DNA from: CAVTWS01 sp963732655
GTDB lineage: Bacteria; Actinomycetota; Acidimicrobiia; Acidimicrobiales; SHLQ01
Length of the DNA stretch: 64,000 nt
Assembly (NCBI GenBank): GCA_963732655.1
Contig: CAVTAI010000005.1
Location: 1-64,000 of the forward strand
Reading direction: 5' to 3'
Positions within the stretch are counted from its first letter, which is position 1. Each line of letters opens with the position of its first letter. Below, piece after piece: positions 9,305 to 17,901 of this stretch. The notes beneath the pieces are model-generated. The model worked only from the letters and a program-made list of their open reading frames with translations, was not told where the DNA came from and made no database searches. Position numbers and translations under genes: made by a program.

Positions 9305-10486
9305 ATGCCCAGCACGTCGCCAAGGATCCGATCAGCGCCCGACGACAGCGAGTTCCGTTCGCTCGCTCGAGCGGTGCTCGACGACGCTTGGGTCGACGAG
9401 GGGTACGCGTCGCCCAATCACATTACCTATCCCTTTCAGTGGTTGTGGGACTCGTGTTTCCACGCCATCGCCTGGGCCGATGTGGATCGCGCCGATCGTG
9501 CCCTCGTCGAGTTGGCGACCGCGCTGTCGACGCAAGCCGCCGATGGATTCGTGCCGCACATGAACTACGTGCGCCGACCCGGGGCCCACGCCGATCTCTG
9601 GGGCCGTGACGACGCGTCGTCGATCACCCAGCCGCCCATGTACGGGCACGCCGCCGCCGAGTTGAAGCGCCGAGGCCTCGAGGTCCCCGACGAGCTCGTC
9701 GACCGCTGCCGGAACGGGTTGCGGTTCCTGGTTTCCGAGCGTCCCCGCCACGCCTCAGGTCTCGTGACGCTGTGCCATCCGTGGGAATCCGGCGCCGACG
9801 ACAGCCCCCGATGGGATGGTGCGATCGGCCACGAACCATGGACCCTGGAGCGGTGGCGGGCCCACAAGTCGTGGCTGGTGAGCCAGATCGAGCAGTCGGC
9901 CTGCGGGTCCCCGCTCACGAACCCGGCGTTCGACGTCGCCTCGGTGGGGTTCTCGGCGCTCGTGGCGTTCAACGCCGCGGAGTTGGCCGACACCTTCGGC
10001 GACGACGACCTCGCGGCCGCCGCCGCCGACATCCGCTCCGCGGTGGAATCGAGATGGGACTTCGAGCTGCGAACGTGGGTCGACGCCGGGGCCACCGAGA
10101 ACGGGTCGGGCCGGGTCCGCACGATCGATGGGGCCCTCGGCGTGCTCGTCACCGGCGCGCTCGACCAGCGCGATGCGCTCTTCGCCGACCTGGTCGACGA
10201 CACGGCGTACGGCGGGCCGTTCGGTCCCGCCGGGGTCCATCGGGCCGAACCGTGTTTCGATCCCCGTTCGTACTGGCGAGGTCCGACCTGGCCTCAGATG
10301 GCCTACCTGATGTGGGTGGCGGCGAGGCGATCAGGCCGGGACGACATCGCCGAACAGCTCGGCCGGCAGCTGGTGGCCGGTGCCGCCGGTTCGGGTTTCG
10401 CGGAGTACTGGGACCCCGATGACGCCACCGGCGGCGGCGCCTGCCCGCAGACGTGGGCGACCATTGCCGTCGCCGTGCTCTCCTGA
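9305..10486 (+). CDS. GH63/mannosylglycerate-hydrolase-like glycoside hydrolase
   Basis: A 393-residue (alpha/alpha)6-barrel protein. Landmarks are YPFQWLWDSCFHAIAWADVD near the N-terminus, DGFVPHMNY, HPWESGADDSPRWD in the middle (the W-E-S-G-x-D-x-S motif carries a catalytic acidic residue in MGH-like GH63 enzymes) and YWRGPTWPQMAYLM near the end. Characterised relatives hydrolyse mannosylglycerate or glucosylglycerate. Divergent arrangement with the GT4 gene suggests that the two build and break the same small glycoside, but this is inference. Start is the ATG at 9305, chosen because sequence similarity to the fold begins shortly after it. Confidence 0.82.
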   Translation: MPSTSPRIRSAPDDSEFRSLARAVLDDAWVDEGYASPNHITYPFQWLWDSCFHAIAWADVDRADRALVELATALSTQAADGFVPHMNYVRRPGAHADLWGRDDASSITQPPMYGHAAAELKRRGLEVPDELVDRCRNGLRFLVSERPRHASGLVTLCHPWESGADDSPRWDGAIGHEPWTLERWRAHKSWLVSQIEQSACGSPLTNPAFDVASVGFSALVAFNAAELADTFGDDDLAAAAADIRSAVESRWDFELRTWVDAGATENGSGRVRTIDGALGVLVTGALDQRDALFADLVDDTAYGGPFGPAGVHRAEPCFDPRSYWRGPTWPQMAYLMWVAARRSGRDDIAEQLGRQLVAGAAGSGFAEYWDPDDATGGGACPQTWATIAVAVLS

Positions 10487-10518
10487 TCTTGGTTTGGCCT
10501 GATCAGCGGGCCCTCATC

Positions 10519-11103
10519 TCAGCGAGCAGAGCCCCGCATGGACCCGACCAGGAGCTCCTCGTCGACATCGCTCACCCAGCAGCTGACCTTCCGGAACCGG
10601 GCGACCGGGTCCTCCCAGTTCTCGCGCGGGGGCATGGAGAACCCGATCTCCAGCGTCGAGAGCTCGTAGATCTGGCCGACGAACGGCTCGAACTGCGTGT
10701 AGCACTGGTCCAGCGCCCACGCCCGAAGCTCGTCCTCGCCCGGGTACCGCTCGTCACGCCCTGCCGGGTGCTCGATGGTGAAGTACATCTCGCTCTCGTG
10801 CTCGCCGTCGCACGGCGGGCCGGTCACGTACTCCGTCACCGTCTGGCCGAGGGTCACGGTCAGCAGCGTGAAACAGGCGCCCGTCTCGAGGCTGTAGATG
10901 ACGGGGTTGTACGGGCCCAGCGGGTTGATGACCCCGGGCGGGAGCACCAGGTCGTCGGTGACGGCGTCGGGGTCGAGCTGGAGCAACGTGGTGGTCGGGG
11001 CGGTGGTCTCGGTCGTCTCGGCGGTGTCGTCCTCTGTGCAACTCGCCAGCGTCCCGCAACAGACGACGAGCGCGGTCAACGAGGCGAGTAGACGGGCGGA
11101 CAT
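10519..11103 (-). CDS. Lipoprotein with septum-formation-like domain
   Basis: A 194-residue protein. The N-terminus is a lipoprotein signal (LLASLTALVVCC then LASC lipobox), followed by a Thr-rich linker. The folded part has two similar halves, GACFTLL...PCDGEHESEMYF and RFRKVSCWVSD, with paired cysteines and a P-C-x3-H-x2-E pattern resembling the actinobacterial septum-formation domain found in membrane and cell-wall proteins. Role in the cell envelope is likely; a direct role in division is not shown. Convergent with the GH63-like gene, 32 bp apart. Confidence 0.75.
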   Translation of the reverse strand: MSARLLASLTALVVCCGTLASCTEDDTAETTETTAPTTTLLQLDPDAVTDDLVLPPGVINPLGPYNPVIYSLETGACFTLLTVTLGQTVTEYVTGPPCDGEHESEMYFTIEHPAGRDERYPGEDELRAWALDQCYTQFEPFVGQIYELSTLEIGFSMPPRENWEDPVARFRKVSCWVSDVDEELLVGSMRGSAR

Positions 11104-11142
11104 GACCCGTCGATCGTAGGCCGGCGAGGTCGTCCTGAAGGC

Positions 11143-12243
11143 TCAGTACGCCGGCAGGAGGCGGTCGAGCTGTTCGAAGCAGAACCACAAGCTCACGCCA
11201 AGGGGGACGATCGCGACGGCGTACGTGGTGAGCCGGCGCCACCGGTTCGCCACGGCGATCGCGGCCGCCAAGATGGCGAGGAAGACCATCGCAAGGGTCA
11301 CGACGTCGGGGAGGGCCTTGCGGTCCCAGCCCAACCCTTCGTCGAGCGAGACCTCGTTGGCGGCCTGGTCCGCGAGCTCGGCGGAGCCGGTGATCTCGAC
11401 CTCTTGGCCGGTATCGGGGTCGGCGAACACGACGGTCTCGCCCTCGGCCAGCTGGGCGGGTCTCGGCACGGCGACGGCCGGCTCGGCGACCAGGCGGGCG
11501 GCCACGATGATCCGCTGGCGGGCGCTGAACTTGGGGTGGCAGGCGGTGAGGGTGAGTCGGTTGTCGCCGAAGTCGTCGAGCACCCACGTCTCGCTCGGCG
11601 ACACGACCAAGTGGCCCGACATGCTGCGTTCGAAGTCGAGGCCGGCGTCGGGATAGGCCTCACCCGCGGGCATGACCTCGTAGACGAACGTGCCCTGCAC
11701 CGTGGTGACCACGATGTCGTCGCCCGGCTGCAACTCGTCGATCCGGTTGAACGGGGCGCCGTAGGTGGTGCGGTGTCCGGCGATGGCCGCATTGCCGGGC
11801 TGGCCGGGGAAGGGGCTGGAGCTGTAATGCCCGGGACCTTCGCGGAGATCGGCGACCGTCACGCCCTCCACGACGATCTTCGACACGCCGATGTCGCCGA
11901 TGTCGAGGGCGCCGACCGCCTCACCTCCCTCGGGGAAGAAGTACGCGAGCTGTTCGGGCGTGAGGTCCTCCGCGCCGAGAACGGTGTCGACGAGGGTGGT
12001 CGTGGGCGCCGGCGTCGCAGTCGTCGTCGCCTGATCCGGCGCGGAACTCGGTGGCGGGACCGTCGCCAACCCCACCTGGCTGGCCTGGGACAGGAGTTGC
12101 TGGAACTCGTTCTCGAGTGAGTTCTGGGCGCGGGCCTCCTGGAGGTTCGTACCCCACAGCTGGTAGCCGGCGAACAGGAGGATGACGATCCCGAGACCGA
12201 TGAGCGTCTTGCCCACCGCGTTCAGCGTGTCTGCGAGGGTCAT
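11143..12243 (-). CDS. Class E-type sortase
   Basis: A 366-residue membrane protein. One TM segment near residues 10-30 (TLIGLGIVILLFAGYQLWG), a Pro/Thr-rich linker, then the sortase barrel with the catalytic His in AIAGHRTTYGAPF, the catalytic Cys in LTLTACHPKFS and the Arg in SARQRIIVAARL, and two further C-terminal hydrophobic segments (VVTLAMVFLAILAAAIAVA and YAVAIVPLGVSLWFC). This architecture matches actinobacterial class E sortases that anchor secreted proteins to the wall. No LPxTG or LAxTG sorting signal was seen on the secreted proteins in this window, so its substrates are elsewhere. The ATG at 12243 was chosen because it directly precedes the TM segment. Confidence 0.88.
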   Translation of the reverse strand: MTLADTLNAVGKTLIGLGIVILLFAGYQLWGTNLQEARAQNSLENEFQQLLSQASQVGLATVPPPSSAPDQATTTATPAPTTTLVDTVLGAEDLTPEQLAYFFPEGGEAVGALDIGDIGVSKIVVEGVTVADLREGPGHYSSSPFPGQPGNAAIAGHRTTYGAPFNRIDELQPGDDIVVTTVQGTFVYEVMPAGEAYPDAGLDFERSMSGHLVVSPSETWVLDDFGDNRLTLTACHPKFSARQRIIVAARLVAEPAVAVPRPAQLAEGETVVFADPDTGQEVEITGSAELADQAANEVSLDEGLGWDRKALPDVVTLAMVFLAILAAAIAVANRWRRLTTYAVAIVPLGVSLWFCFEQLDRLLPAY

Positions 12244-12359
12244 GGCCCCATCATCGGCCAGAACCACGGTGTCGTTGAGGCACAGGCGGGGGCGGTGCCC
12301 GGTGGCCCCGAGCTGGCCGGCTGGGCGCCGGGGAACCACCCGTCGGTAGCGTTGTCCTC

Positions 12360-13089
12360 GTGCCCACGGTCCACCTCCGCGGGGTGGTCGCCCTTCTCGG
12401 CCGTTTTCCGGCGCTCGCCGGCGTCGATCTCGACGTCGACCCGGGCGAGGTCGTGCTCCTCCAGGGCCCGAACGGTGCCGGCAAGTCGACCCTGCTTCGG
12501 CTCTGCGCCGGCCTGCTGGCGCCGACGGCGGGGATTGCCCGCGTCCTCGACCTCGACCTGGCGACGGACCGGCGCAGCGTGCGCCGCCACGTCGGGTTGG
12601 TCGGCCCCGGGACGGGGCTCTATGACGACCTGACCGTCGTCGAGAACGTCGCCTTCTTCGCTCGCGCCAGCGGAGCCGCCGACAGAGAGGTGCCCGCCGC
12701 GCTCGAGCGTCTCGGCCTGACGGGGCGCGTGCGCGACACCCCCGTCGGCCGGCTCTCGACCGGGCAGCGCCGCCGGGCCGCGCTCGGCGTCGATGGTGGT
12801 GCGGCGCCCGCAGCTGTGGCTGCTCGACGAACCTCACGCGGGGCTGGACCAGGAGGGGCGTGACGTCGTCGACGCGCTCGTCGCCGCAGCCTCCGGAGCT
12901 GGCGCCACGGTGCTCGTGGCCAGCCACGAGCTGGAGCGGGCCCGGCGGATCACGATGCGGGCCGTGACGCTCGCTGGCGGCATCGTCCACTCCGACTCCT
13001 TTGCGGCTCCGCTCGCCTCCGACTCGGCCGCGGCACCGCTCGCCCAGGTCGCGCCTGTCGCCACGAAAGGTGGCGAGAGTGTGGCGTGA
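12360..13089 (+). CDS. ccmA: CcmA, heme exporter ATP-binding subunit (one frame break)
   Basis: First gene of the System I cytochrome c maturation operon. GPNGAGKST (Walker A) lies near residue 35, LSTGQRRR is the ABC signature, and LWLLDEPHAGLD (Walker B and D-loop) follows, then VASHELERAR with the switch His. The frame changes near 12790 between the signature and Walker B; a one-base correction gives a normal-length CcmA of about 240 residues. GTG start at 12360. CcmA powers release of holo-CcmE from the CcmABCD complex. The sortase gene diverges, leaving a 116-bp promoter region at 12244-12359. Confidence 0.87.
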
Positions 13090-13747
13090 TGCGGTGCTGG
13101 TGGCCGGACGGGATCTCCGCATCGAGCGGCGCTCGAAGGTCGTCCTGAACCAACTGGCGCCGTTCGCCGTGCTCGTGCTCGTGCTGTTCGGGTTCGCACT
13201 CGACGCCAACCGCGAGGTCCTCCGCACTGCGGCATCCGGCCTGTTCTGGATCGCCGTGCTCTTCGCCGCCATCTTGGCGGTGCAACGCAGCGTCGGCGTC
13301 GACACCGCCCCCGGCCTGGCCGACACCATCAAGCTGTCGGGGCTCGACCCGGCCGGTCAGTTCCTCGGTCGCCTGGCCGCCCTCACGATCGAGCTGTTGG
13401 GGCTCGAGCTGGTCCTCGTGGCGGGCATCATCATCTTCTACGACGTCGAGATAGCCGAGCCGGCGCTGCTCCTGGCGGCCGCGGTGGCCGCGACCGTCGG
13501 GGTCGCCGCCGCCGGTACGCTCTACGGTGCCCTGGTCGCCGGCATCCGGGTGCGGGAGACCATCCTGCCGATCCTCCTGCTCCCCGTGCTGGCTCCCGTG
13601 TTGATCGGCGCTACGCGTGCCTTCGACGACGCGCTCGGCGCGGTGGCCATCAACGGCTGGAACTGGCTGGCCCTGCTGGCCGTCTTCTCGCTGATCTACA
13701 CCGCCGTGGGCATCGTCGCTTACGGCACGCTCCTGGAGGAATCGTGA
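13079..13747 (+). CDS. ccmB: CcmB, heme exporter membrane subunit
   Basis: A 222-residue protein with about six TM segments, including LNQLAPFAVLVLVLFGFAL, LFWIAVLFAAILAVQ, ELVLVAGIIIFY and ETILPILLLPVLAPVLIGA, the last being the well conserved CcmB core. GTG at 13079 overlaps the end of ccmA by 11 bp and has AGGTGG upstream. It works with CcmA and CcmC at the cytoplasmic membrane to load and release heme-bound CcmE. Confidence 0.9.
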   Translation: MWRDAVLVAGRDLRIERRSKVVLNQLAPFAVLVLVLFGFALDANREVLRTAASGLFWIAVLFAAILAVQRSVGVDTAPGLADTIKLSGLDPAGQFLGRLAALTIELLGLELVLVAGIIIFYDVEIAEPALLLAAAVAATVGVAAAGTLYGALVAGIRVRETILPILLLPVLAPVLIGATRAFDDALGAVAINGWNWLALLAVFSLIYTAVGIVAYGTLLEES

Positions 13748-14508
13748 ACTCGGCGACAGGGTCCCGCACCACCCGAGCCCTGGGCGCGGCCAGCGTCGTC
13801 GGGATCGGTGCCCTGCTCTGGTACGCGTTCGTCGTCACCCCGGCCGACGACGACCTCGCCGACTCCGTGCGCCTGCTGTACATCCATCTCCCTTCTGTCG
13901 CGATCGCGTACCTGTCGATCATCTTGTGCGCCGTGGCCAGCGTCGGTTGGTTGTGGAAGCGGTCGGTGTGGTGGGACATGGTGGCGGCGGCGAGCGCAGA
14001 GATCGGCGTCGTCTTCACCGCGCTCACGCTCGTCACCGGATCCATCTGGGGTCGGCCGACCTGGGGCACGTACTGGGAGTGGGGCGACGTGCGGCTGGTG
14101 TCCACCCTGGTGCTCTTCCTCACCTTCCTGGGTTATCTCGCCTTGCGTCAGGTCCCGGCGGACCCCGACGTCCGCGCCACCCGAACCGCCGTGGTGGCGC
14201 TCATCGGCGTCATCGAGATCCCCATCGTCAATCGTTCGGTGGAGTGGTGGGAGAACCGCACGCTTCACCAGGAGGCCACTGTCGCTCGGATCGACCCCGA
14301 GATCGACGGCGTCATGCTCTTCGCCGCGATGCTCGGCGTGTTCGTGTTCCTCGTGGTGTTCGCCTGGATGCTCATCCATCGGTTCCGCATCGCCTGGCTC
14401 GAACGCGAGGTCGAGTTGCACGGGTTGGACATGGCGTTGGCCGAACGACGAGCCGAGGGCTCCTCGGCCTCCATCAACGCCGCCATCACCTCGCTCGGGG
14501 AGGCGTGA
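13744..14508 (+). CDS. ccmC: CcmC, heme-handling membrane protein
   Basis: A 254-residue protein of the heme-handling family. The tryptophan-rich WWD motif is visible as GRPTWGTYWEWGDVRL, and conserved histidines sit in YIHLPSVAIAY and RTLHQEATV. Six TM segments are evident. CcmC transfers heme to CcmE. GTG at 13744 overlaps the ccmB stop (GTGA), so the genes are probably translationally coupled. The C-terminal hydrophilic tail is somewhat longer than in proteobacterial CcmC. Confidence 0.92.
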   Translation: MNSATGSRTTRALGAASVVGIGALLWYAFVVTPADDDLADSVRLLYIHLPSVAIAYLSIILCAVASVGWLWKRSVWWDMVAAASAEIGVVFTALTLVTGSIWGRPTWGTYWEWGDVRLVSTLVLFLTFLGYLALRQVPADPDVRATRTAVVALIGVIEIPIVNRSVEWWENRTLHQEATVARIDPEIDGVMLFAAMLGVFVFLVVFAWMLIHRFRIAWLEREVELHGLDMALAERRAEGSSASINAAITSLGEA

Positions 14509-14663
14509 TGATCGCCATGACCCATACGGGCTACCTCGTCGCCGGATGGTCGATCGGTCTCGGCGGCATGGCCGTCTACGCCGTGTCGCTGATCCTGCGG
14601 GGTCGGCGGCTGAGCCGCCACGTTCCCGCCAACCGTCGCCGCTGGATGACCGCCGATGACTGA
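14508..14663 (+). CDS. ccmD: CcmD-like small membrane protein
   Basis: A 51-residue open frame between ccmC and ccmE. The ATG at 14508 shares its A with the ccmC stop (TGATG), and its 3' end overlaps the ccmE start by 8 bp. It has one hydrophobic helix (GYLVAGWSIGLGGMAVYAVSLIL) followed by a basic tail (RGRRLSRH). Size, single TM with cytoplasmic basic tail and position all match CcmD, which tethers CcmE to CcmABC. Sequence is too short for certainty from motifs alone. Confidence 0.8.
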   Translation: MIAMTHTGYLVAGWSIGLGGMAVYAVSLILRGRRLSRHVPANRRRWMTADD

Positions 14664-15315
14664 CGTACGCCATCCCGACGACGAGATAGGTGTCTCCGAT
14701 GACGCCGGGCCCATGCCCGCACCCGATCTCACGCCGCGGTCGTTGCCCGCCCGGAGCTCGCGCCGGTGGCTACCCATCACGCTCGTGGTGGTCATCATCG
14801 TGCTGATCGGCCTGGTGATCGCCAACGGACTCGGCGATGCGTCGCTGTTCTTCCGCAACGTCGACGAGGCCGTCGCCGAGCGATCCGACCTAAGTGATCG
14901 CCGATTTCGCCTCCAAGGCACGGTCGTCCCGGGGACGGTCGTGGAGACCACGATCGGCGACGAACCGGTCGTCCTCTTCACCGTCAACTACGACGGCGTC
15001 CGCGCGGACATCGTCCATCAGGGCGATCCTCCCCAGCTCTTCCAGGACGCCATCCCCGTCGTGCTCGAAGGCCGATGGACCGAAGGCGTGCCTCCGGGCG
15101 TGACCGAGTTCGGCGGCGGCGCCAACGACGGCTGGTACTTCGCCAGCGACGAGATGCTCGTGAAACACGACAACGAGTACGTCGCCGTCAACGAGGATCG
15201 CATCGACACCGCCGACGAGGTCGGCCAAGTCGACACCGCCGACGAGGTCGGCCAAGTCGACACCGCCGACGAGGTCGGCCAAGTCGACACCGCCGACGAG
15301 AATGGGTCGTCGTGA
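14656..15315 (+). CDS. ccmE: CcmE, heme chaperone with repeat-extended C-terminus
   Basis: A 219-residue protein: N-terminal TM (LPITLVVVIIVLIGLVIANGL), then the OB-fold heme chaperone domain with RLQGTVVPGTVV and the heme-attachment motif VKHDNEYV (H-x3-Y; the His forms the covalent bond to heme in known CcmE). After residue 180 the protein continues into a repeated acidic tail, VDTADEVGQ three times plus a partial copy, encoded by a 27-bp tandem array. The tail is not part of the conserved fold. The last base pair block overlaps the ccmF start (GTGA). Confidence 0.9.
   Translation: MTDVRHPDDEIGVSDDAGPMPAPDLTPRSLPARSSRRWLPITLVVVIIVLIGLVIANGLGDASLFFRNVDEAVAERSDLSDRRFRLQGTVVPGTVVETTIGDEPVVLFTVNYDGVRADIVHQGDPPQLFQDAIPVVLEGRWTEGVPPGVTEFGGGANDGWYFASDEMLVKHDNEYVAVNEDRIDTADEVGQVDTADEVGQVDTADEVGQVDTADENGSS
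15205..15300 (+). repeat. 27-bp in-frame tandem repeat in the ccmE 3' end
   Basis: Units at 15205-15231, 15232-15258 and 15259-15285 are identical, with a partial fourth at 15286-15300. Each begins gacaccgccgacgaggtcgg. The array encodes the acidic DTADEVGQV tail of CcmE just before its stop. Identity between copies implies recent expansion. Confidence 0.95.
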
Positions 15316-17303
15316 ACGCCGAGATCGGGACGGCGTTCGTCGTGTTCGGGTTCGCCGCCTCCGCGGTGGGCGCGTTGTCGATGGGGTCGGCGCTGATCGC
15401 CGGTCGCACCGCGCTGCTGAGCCACACCCGGGCGTATGTCGGCCTGATCGTCCTCTCGGCGATCGGCGCCTTCGCCATCATGGAGCGGGCCTTGATCACC
15501 CGCGACTTCACCGTCGCCTACGTCGCCAAAGTGGGCGGCCACGCCACGCCGGCCTTGTACAACTTCACCTCGATCTGGTCGTCGCTCGAGGGCTCGATCC
15601 TGCTGTGGTTGCTGGTTCTCGCCGGATACATCGCCATCGTCGGGCACAAGTTCCGCGCCCGTCTCGCGGATCCGCTCGTCGGGTGGGCGATGGTCACGCT
15701 GTTCGTCATCGCCGCGTTCTTCTTCTTGCTGGTGCTCGGCCCGGCGAACCCGTTCGAGGCCTTCTCGCCGCCGCCGGGGTTCGACGGGCCCGGACCGAAC
15801 CCGTTGCTCCAGAACCATGTGCTGGTGGCGTTCCATCCACCGATGCTGTACCTGGGGTATGTCGGCTTCTCGGTCCCCTTCGCCTTCGCCGTCGCCGCCC
15901 TGGCCACGGGGCGGGTGGGCGAGGGCTGGTTGATCGAGACCCGGCGCTGGACGCTCTTCGCCTGGGGTTTCCTCACCTTCGGCATCGTCCTCGGCGCGTG
16001 GTGGAGCTACGAGGTGCTCGGCTGGGGCGGCTACTGGGCCTGGGATCCGGTCGAGAACGCCTCGTTCCTGCCCTGGCTGACCGGTACGGCATACCTCCAC
16101 TCGGTGATGGTGCAGGAACGTCGGGGCATGCTCCGGGTGTGGAACCTGTCGCTCGTGTGCGCCACGTTCGCCCTCACCATCTTGGGCACCTTCCTCACTC
16201 GCTCGGGCGTCATCGAATCGGTTCACGCCTTCAGCGAGAGCCACATCGGTCCGTGGCTGCTCACCTTCTTCGGGCTGGTGGTGGGGGTCTCGGTCGGGTT
16301 GATCGGTTGGCGCGGCGACCGCCTGCGGTCCCCGGGCCGCATCGACTCTCCCGTGTCACGAGAAGGTGCGTTTCTCGCCAACAACCTGCTGTTTGCCGCC
16401 TTCGCGTTCGTGGTGCTGCTGGGCACCGTGTTCCCGCTCATCGTGGAGGCGGTCAACGGCGACACCATCTCGGTGGGCAGCCCGTACTTCGAGCGCATGA
16501 CCATGCCGATCGGGTTCGCGTTGTTGTTCCTGATGGCCATCGCTCCGGTGCTTCCGTGGCGGGCCGCGTCGAACGAGGTGCTCAGCCGGCGGTTGTTCTG
16601 GCCGGCGTGGGTGGGTGCGGGCGCGCTGGTCGTGGCGCTTCTCCTCGGCGCTCGTGGGTGGGCGCCCATGGCGGCGTTCGGGCTCGGCGGGTTCGCCGCC
16701 GGGGCCGCCGGTCGCCAGATCGTGCTGGCCAGCCGCCGGCAGGGGTGGCGGGGCGTGGTCGGTCGGGCCAACGGCGGGATGGTGGTCCACCTCGGGGTGG
16801 TCATCGTCGCCGTGGCGTTCGCCGCCAGCTCTTCGTACGTGCGCCAAGCCGAGTTCCAACTCGACGTCGGCGAGACGGCCAACTTCGCCGGGCACACCAT
16901 CACCTTCCGGGGCACGGAGTTGTTGACCTTCCCCGAACGCACCGAGTTCCGGGCCTTGGTCCAAGTCGACGGTGATCGAACCTTCACCCCCGCCATGAGC
17001 ACGTACCCGAACGGCGCCATGGTCATCCCCACGCCGTCCGTGGCGACCTCCTGGCGTGACGACGTACATCTCTCGCTCACCACGCTCCCGGAGGACGGCT
17101 CGGCGCCCGTGATCCGGATGACGGTGCAGCCCCTGATCATGTGGTTGTGGGTCGGCGGCATCGTGATGGGTCTCGGCACCGCGTTGGCCGCCTTCCCGGG
17201 CCGCCGCCGCCGAGGCACCGAACCGGTTTCGGAACCAGTTCAGGTCACGGCACCGCCGGAACCGGACGAGCCCGTCGAAACTCGGGTGACCACCAGTGTC
17301 TGA
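15312..17303 (+). CDS. ccmF: CcmF, cytochrome c heme lyase subunit
   Basis: A 663-residue, roughly 15-TM protein. The WWD heme-binding motif is GGYWAWDPVENASFLPW near residue 240. Other family landmarks are LYNFTSIWSSLEGSILLW, NHVLVAFHPPMLYLGYVG and GTFLTRSGVIESVHAF with conserved His. A periplasmic domain lies before the last TM (MVVHLGVVIVAVAFAAS onward). CcmF with CcmH ligates heme to apocytochrome c CXXCH. GTG at 15312 overlaps the ccmE stop. Length is normal for the family. Confidence 0.95.
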   Translation: MNAEIGTAFVVFGFAASAVGALSMGSALIAGRTALLSHTRAYVGLIVLSAIGAFAIMERALITRDFTVAYVAKVGGHATPALYNFTSIWSSLEGSILLWLLVLAGYIAIVGHKFRARLADPLVGWAMVTLFVIAAFFFLLVLGPANPFEAFSPPPGFDGPGPNPLLQNHVLVAFHPPMLYLGYVGFSVPFAFAVAALATGRVGEGWLIETRRWTLFAWGFLTFGIVLGAWWSYEVLGWGGYWAWDPVENASFLPWLTGTAYLHSVMVQERRGMLRVWNLSLVCATFALTILGTFLTRSGVIESVHAFSESHIGPWLLTFFGLVVGVSVGLIGWRGDRLRSPGRIDSPVSREGAFLANNLLFAAFAFVVLLGTVFPLIVEAVNGDTISVGSPYFERMTMPIGFALLFLMAIAPVLPWRAASNEVLSRRLFWPAWVGAGALVVALLLGARGWAPMAAFGLGGFAAGAAGRQIVLASRRQGWRGVVGRANGGMVVHLGVVIVAVAFAASSSYVRQAEFQLDVGETANFAGHTITFRGTELLTFPERTEFRALVQVDGDRTFTPAMSTYPNGAMVIPTPSVATSWRDDVHLSLTTLPEDGSAPVIRMTVQPLIMWLWVGGIVMGLGTALAAFPGRRRRGTEPVSEPVQVTAPPEPDEPVETRVTTSV

Positions 17304-17901
17304 CGAGACCGAAACCAGCGACGAGGAGCTCCACTCCGTCGCCCCGAGATCCACCGCGGTGCGCACCATCGCCATCGCCACGGCGATCGTGGTCGCCGCG
17401 TTCGTCGGGTTCCTCGCCACCCGTGAGCAGGGATCCGATGAGGTCGGGGTCGAGTTCCTCGACGAGGCGGCCCCGCCCTTCTCGGGCCCCACGCTCGACG
17501 GCGACACGTTCGACCTCGGCAACCAGCGGGGTCGGTGGGTCGTGGTGAACTTCTTCGCCAGCTGGTGCGTGGCCTGCGTCGAGGAACACCCCGAGCTGGT
17601 CGCCTTCGCGGCGCGTCACGCCGAACCCGACGATGCCGTCGTGGTCGGCGTGTCCTTCGGCGACACCGTGGCCGGATCTCGCCAGTTCGTCGAGGAGTAC
17701 GGCGGTGACTGGCCCATCATCGTGGATGCCGAGACCACCAACGCCGTCGGCGTCGACTACGGAGTCACCGCGCTGCCCGAGTCCTTCGTGATCGCACCCT
17801 CGGGGTTGCTCGTGGCCCATATCACGGGAGGGATCACGGCCGACGGCCTCGATCTGCTCATCGACCGCATCGATGCCGCCGCCGCGGAGCCATCAGCATG
17901 A
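17296..17901 (+). CDS. ccmG: CcmG/DsbE, membrane-anchored thioredoxin
   Basis: A 201-residue protein: one N-terminal TM (TIAIATAIVVAAFVGFLA) and a thioredoxin fold with FFASWCVACVEEHPEL, giving a CVAC active site, and GVTALPESFVI containing the cis-Pro loop. CcmG keeps apocytochrome heme-binding cysteines reduced. GTG start overlaps the ccmF end by 8 bp. The active-site pair differs from the common CPxC form (V in place of P), which may alter its redox potential. Confidence 0.92.
   Translation: MSDETETSDEELHSVAPRSTAVRTIAIATAIVVAAFVGFLATREQGSDEVGVEFLDEAAPPFSGPTLDGDTFDLGNQRGRWVVVNFFASWCVACVEEHPELVAFAARHAEPDDAVVVGVSFGDTVAGSRQFVEEYGGDWPIIVDAETTNAVGVDYGVTALPESFVIAPSGLLVAHITGGITADGLDLLIDRIDAAAAEPSA

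Noticed and set aside
10483..10506. Inverted repeat CTGATC ... GATCAG between convergent genes, a possible bidirectional terminator
   Set aside because: Only 6-bp arms with a 12-base loop and no T-run; too weak to call.
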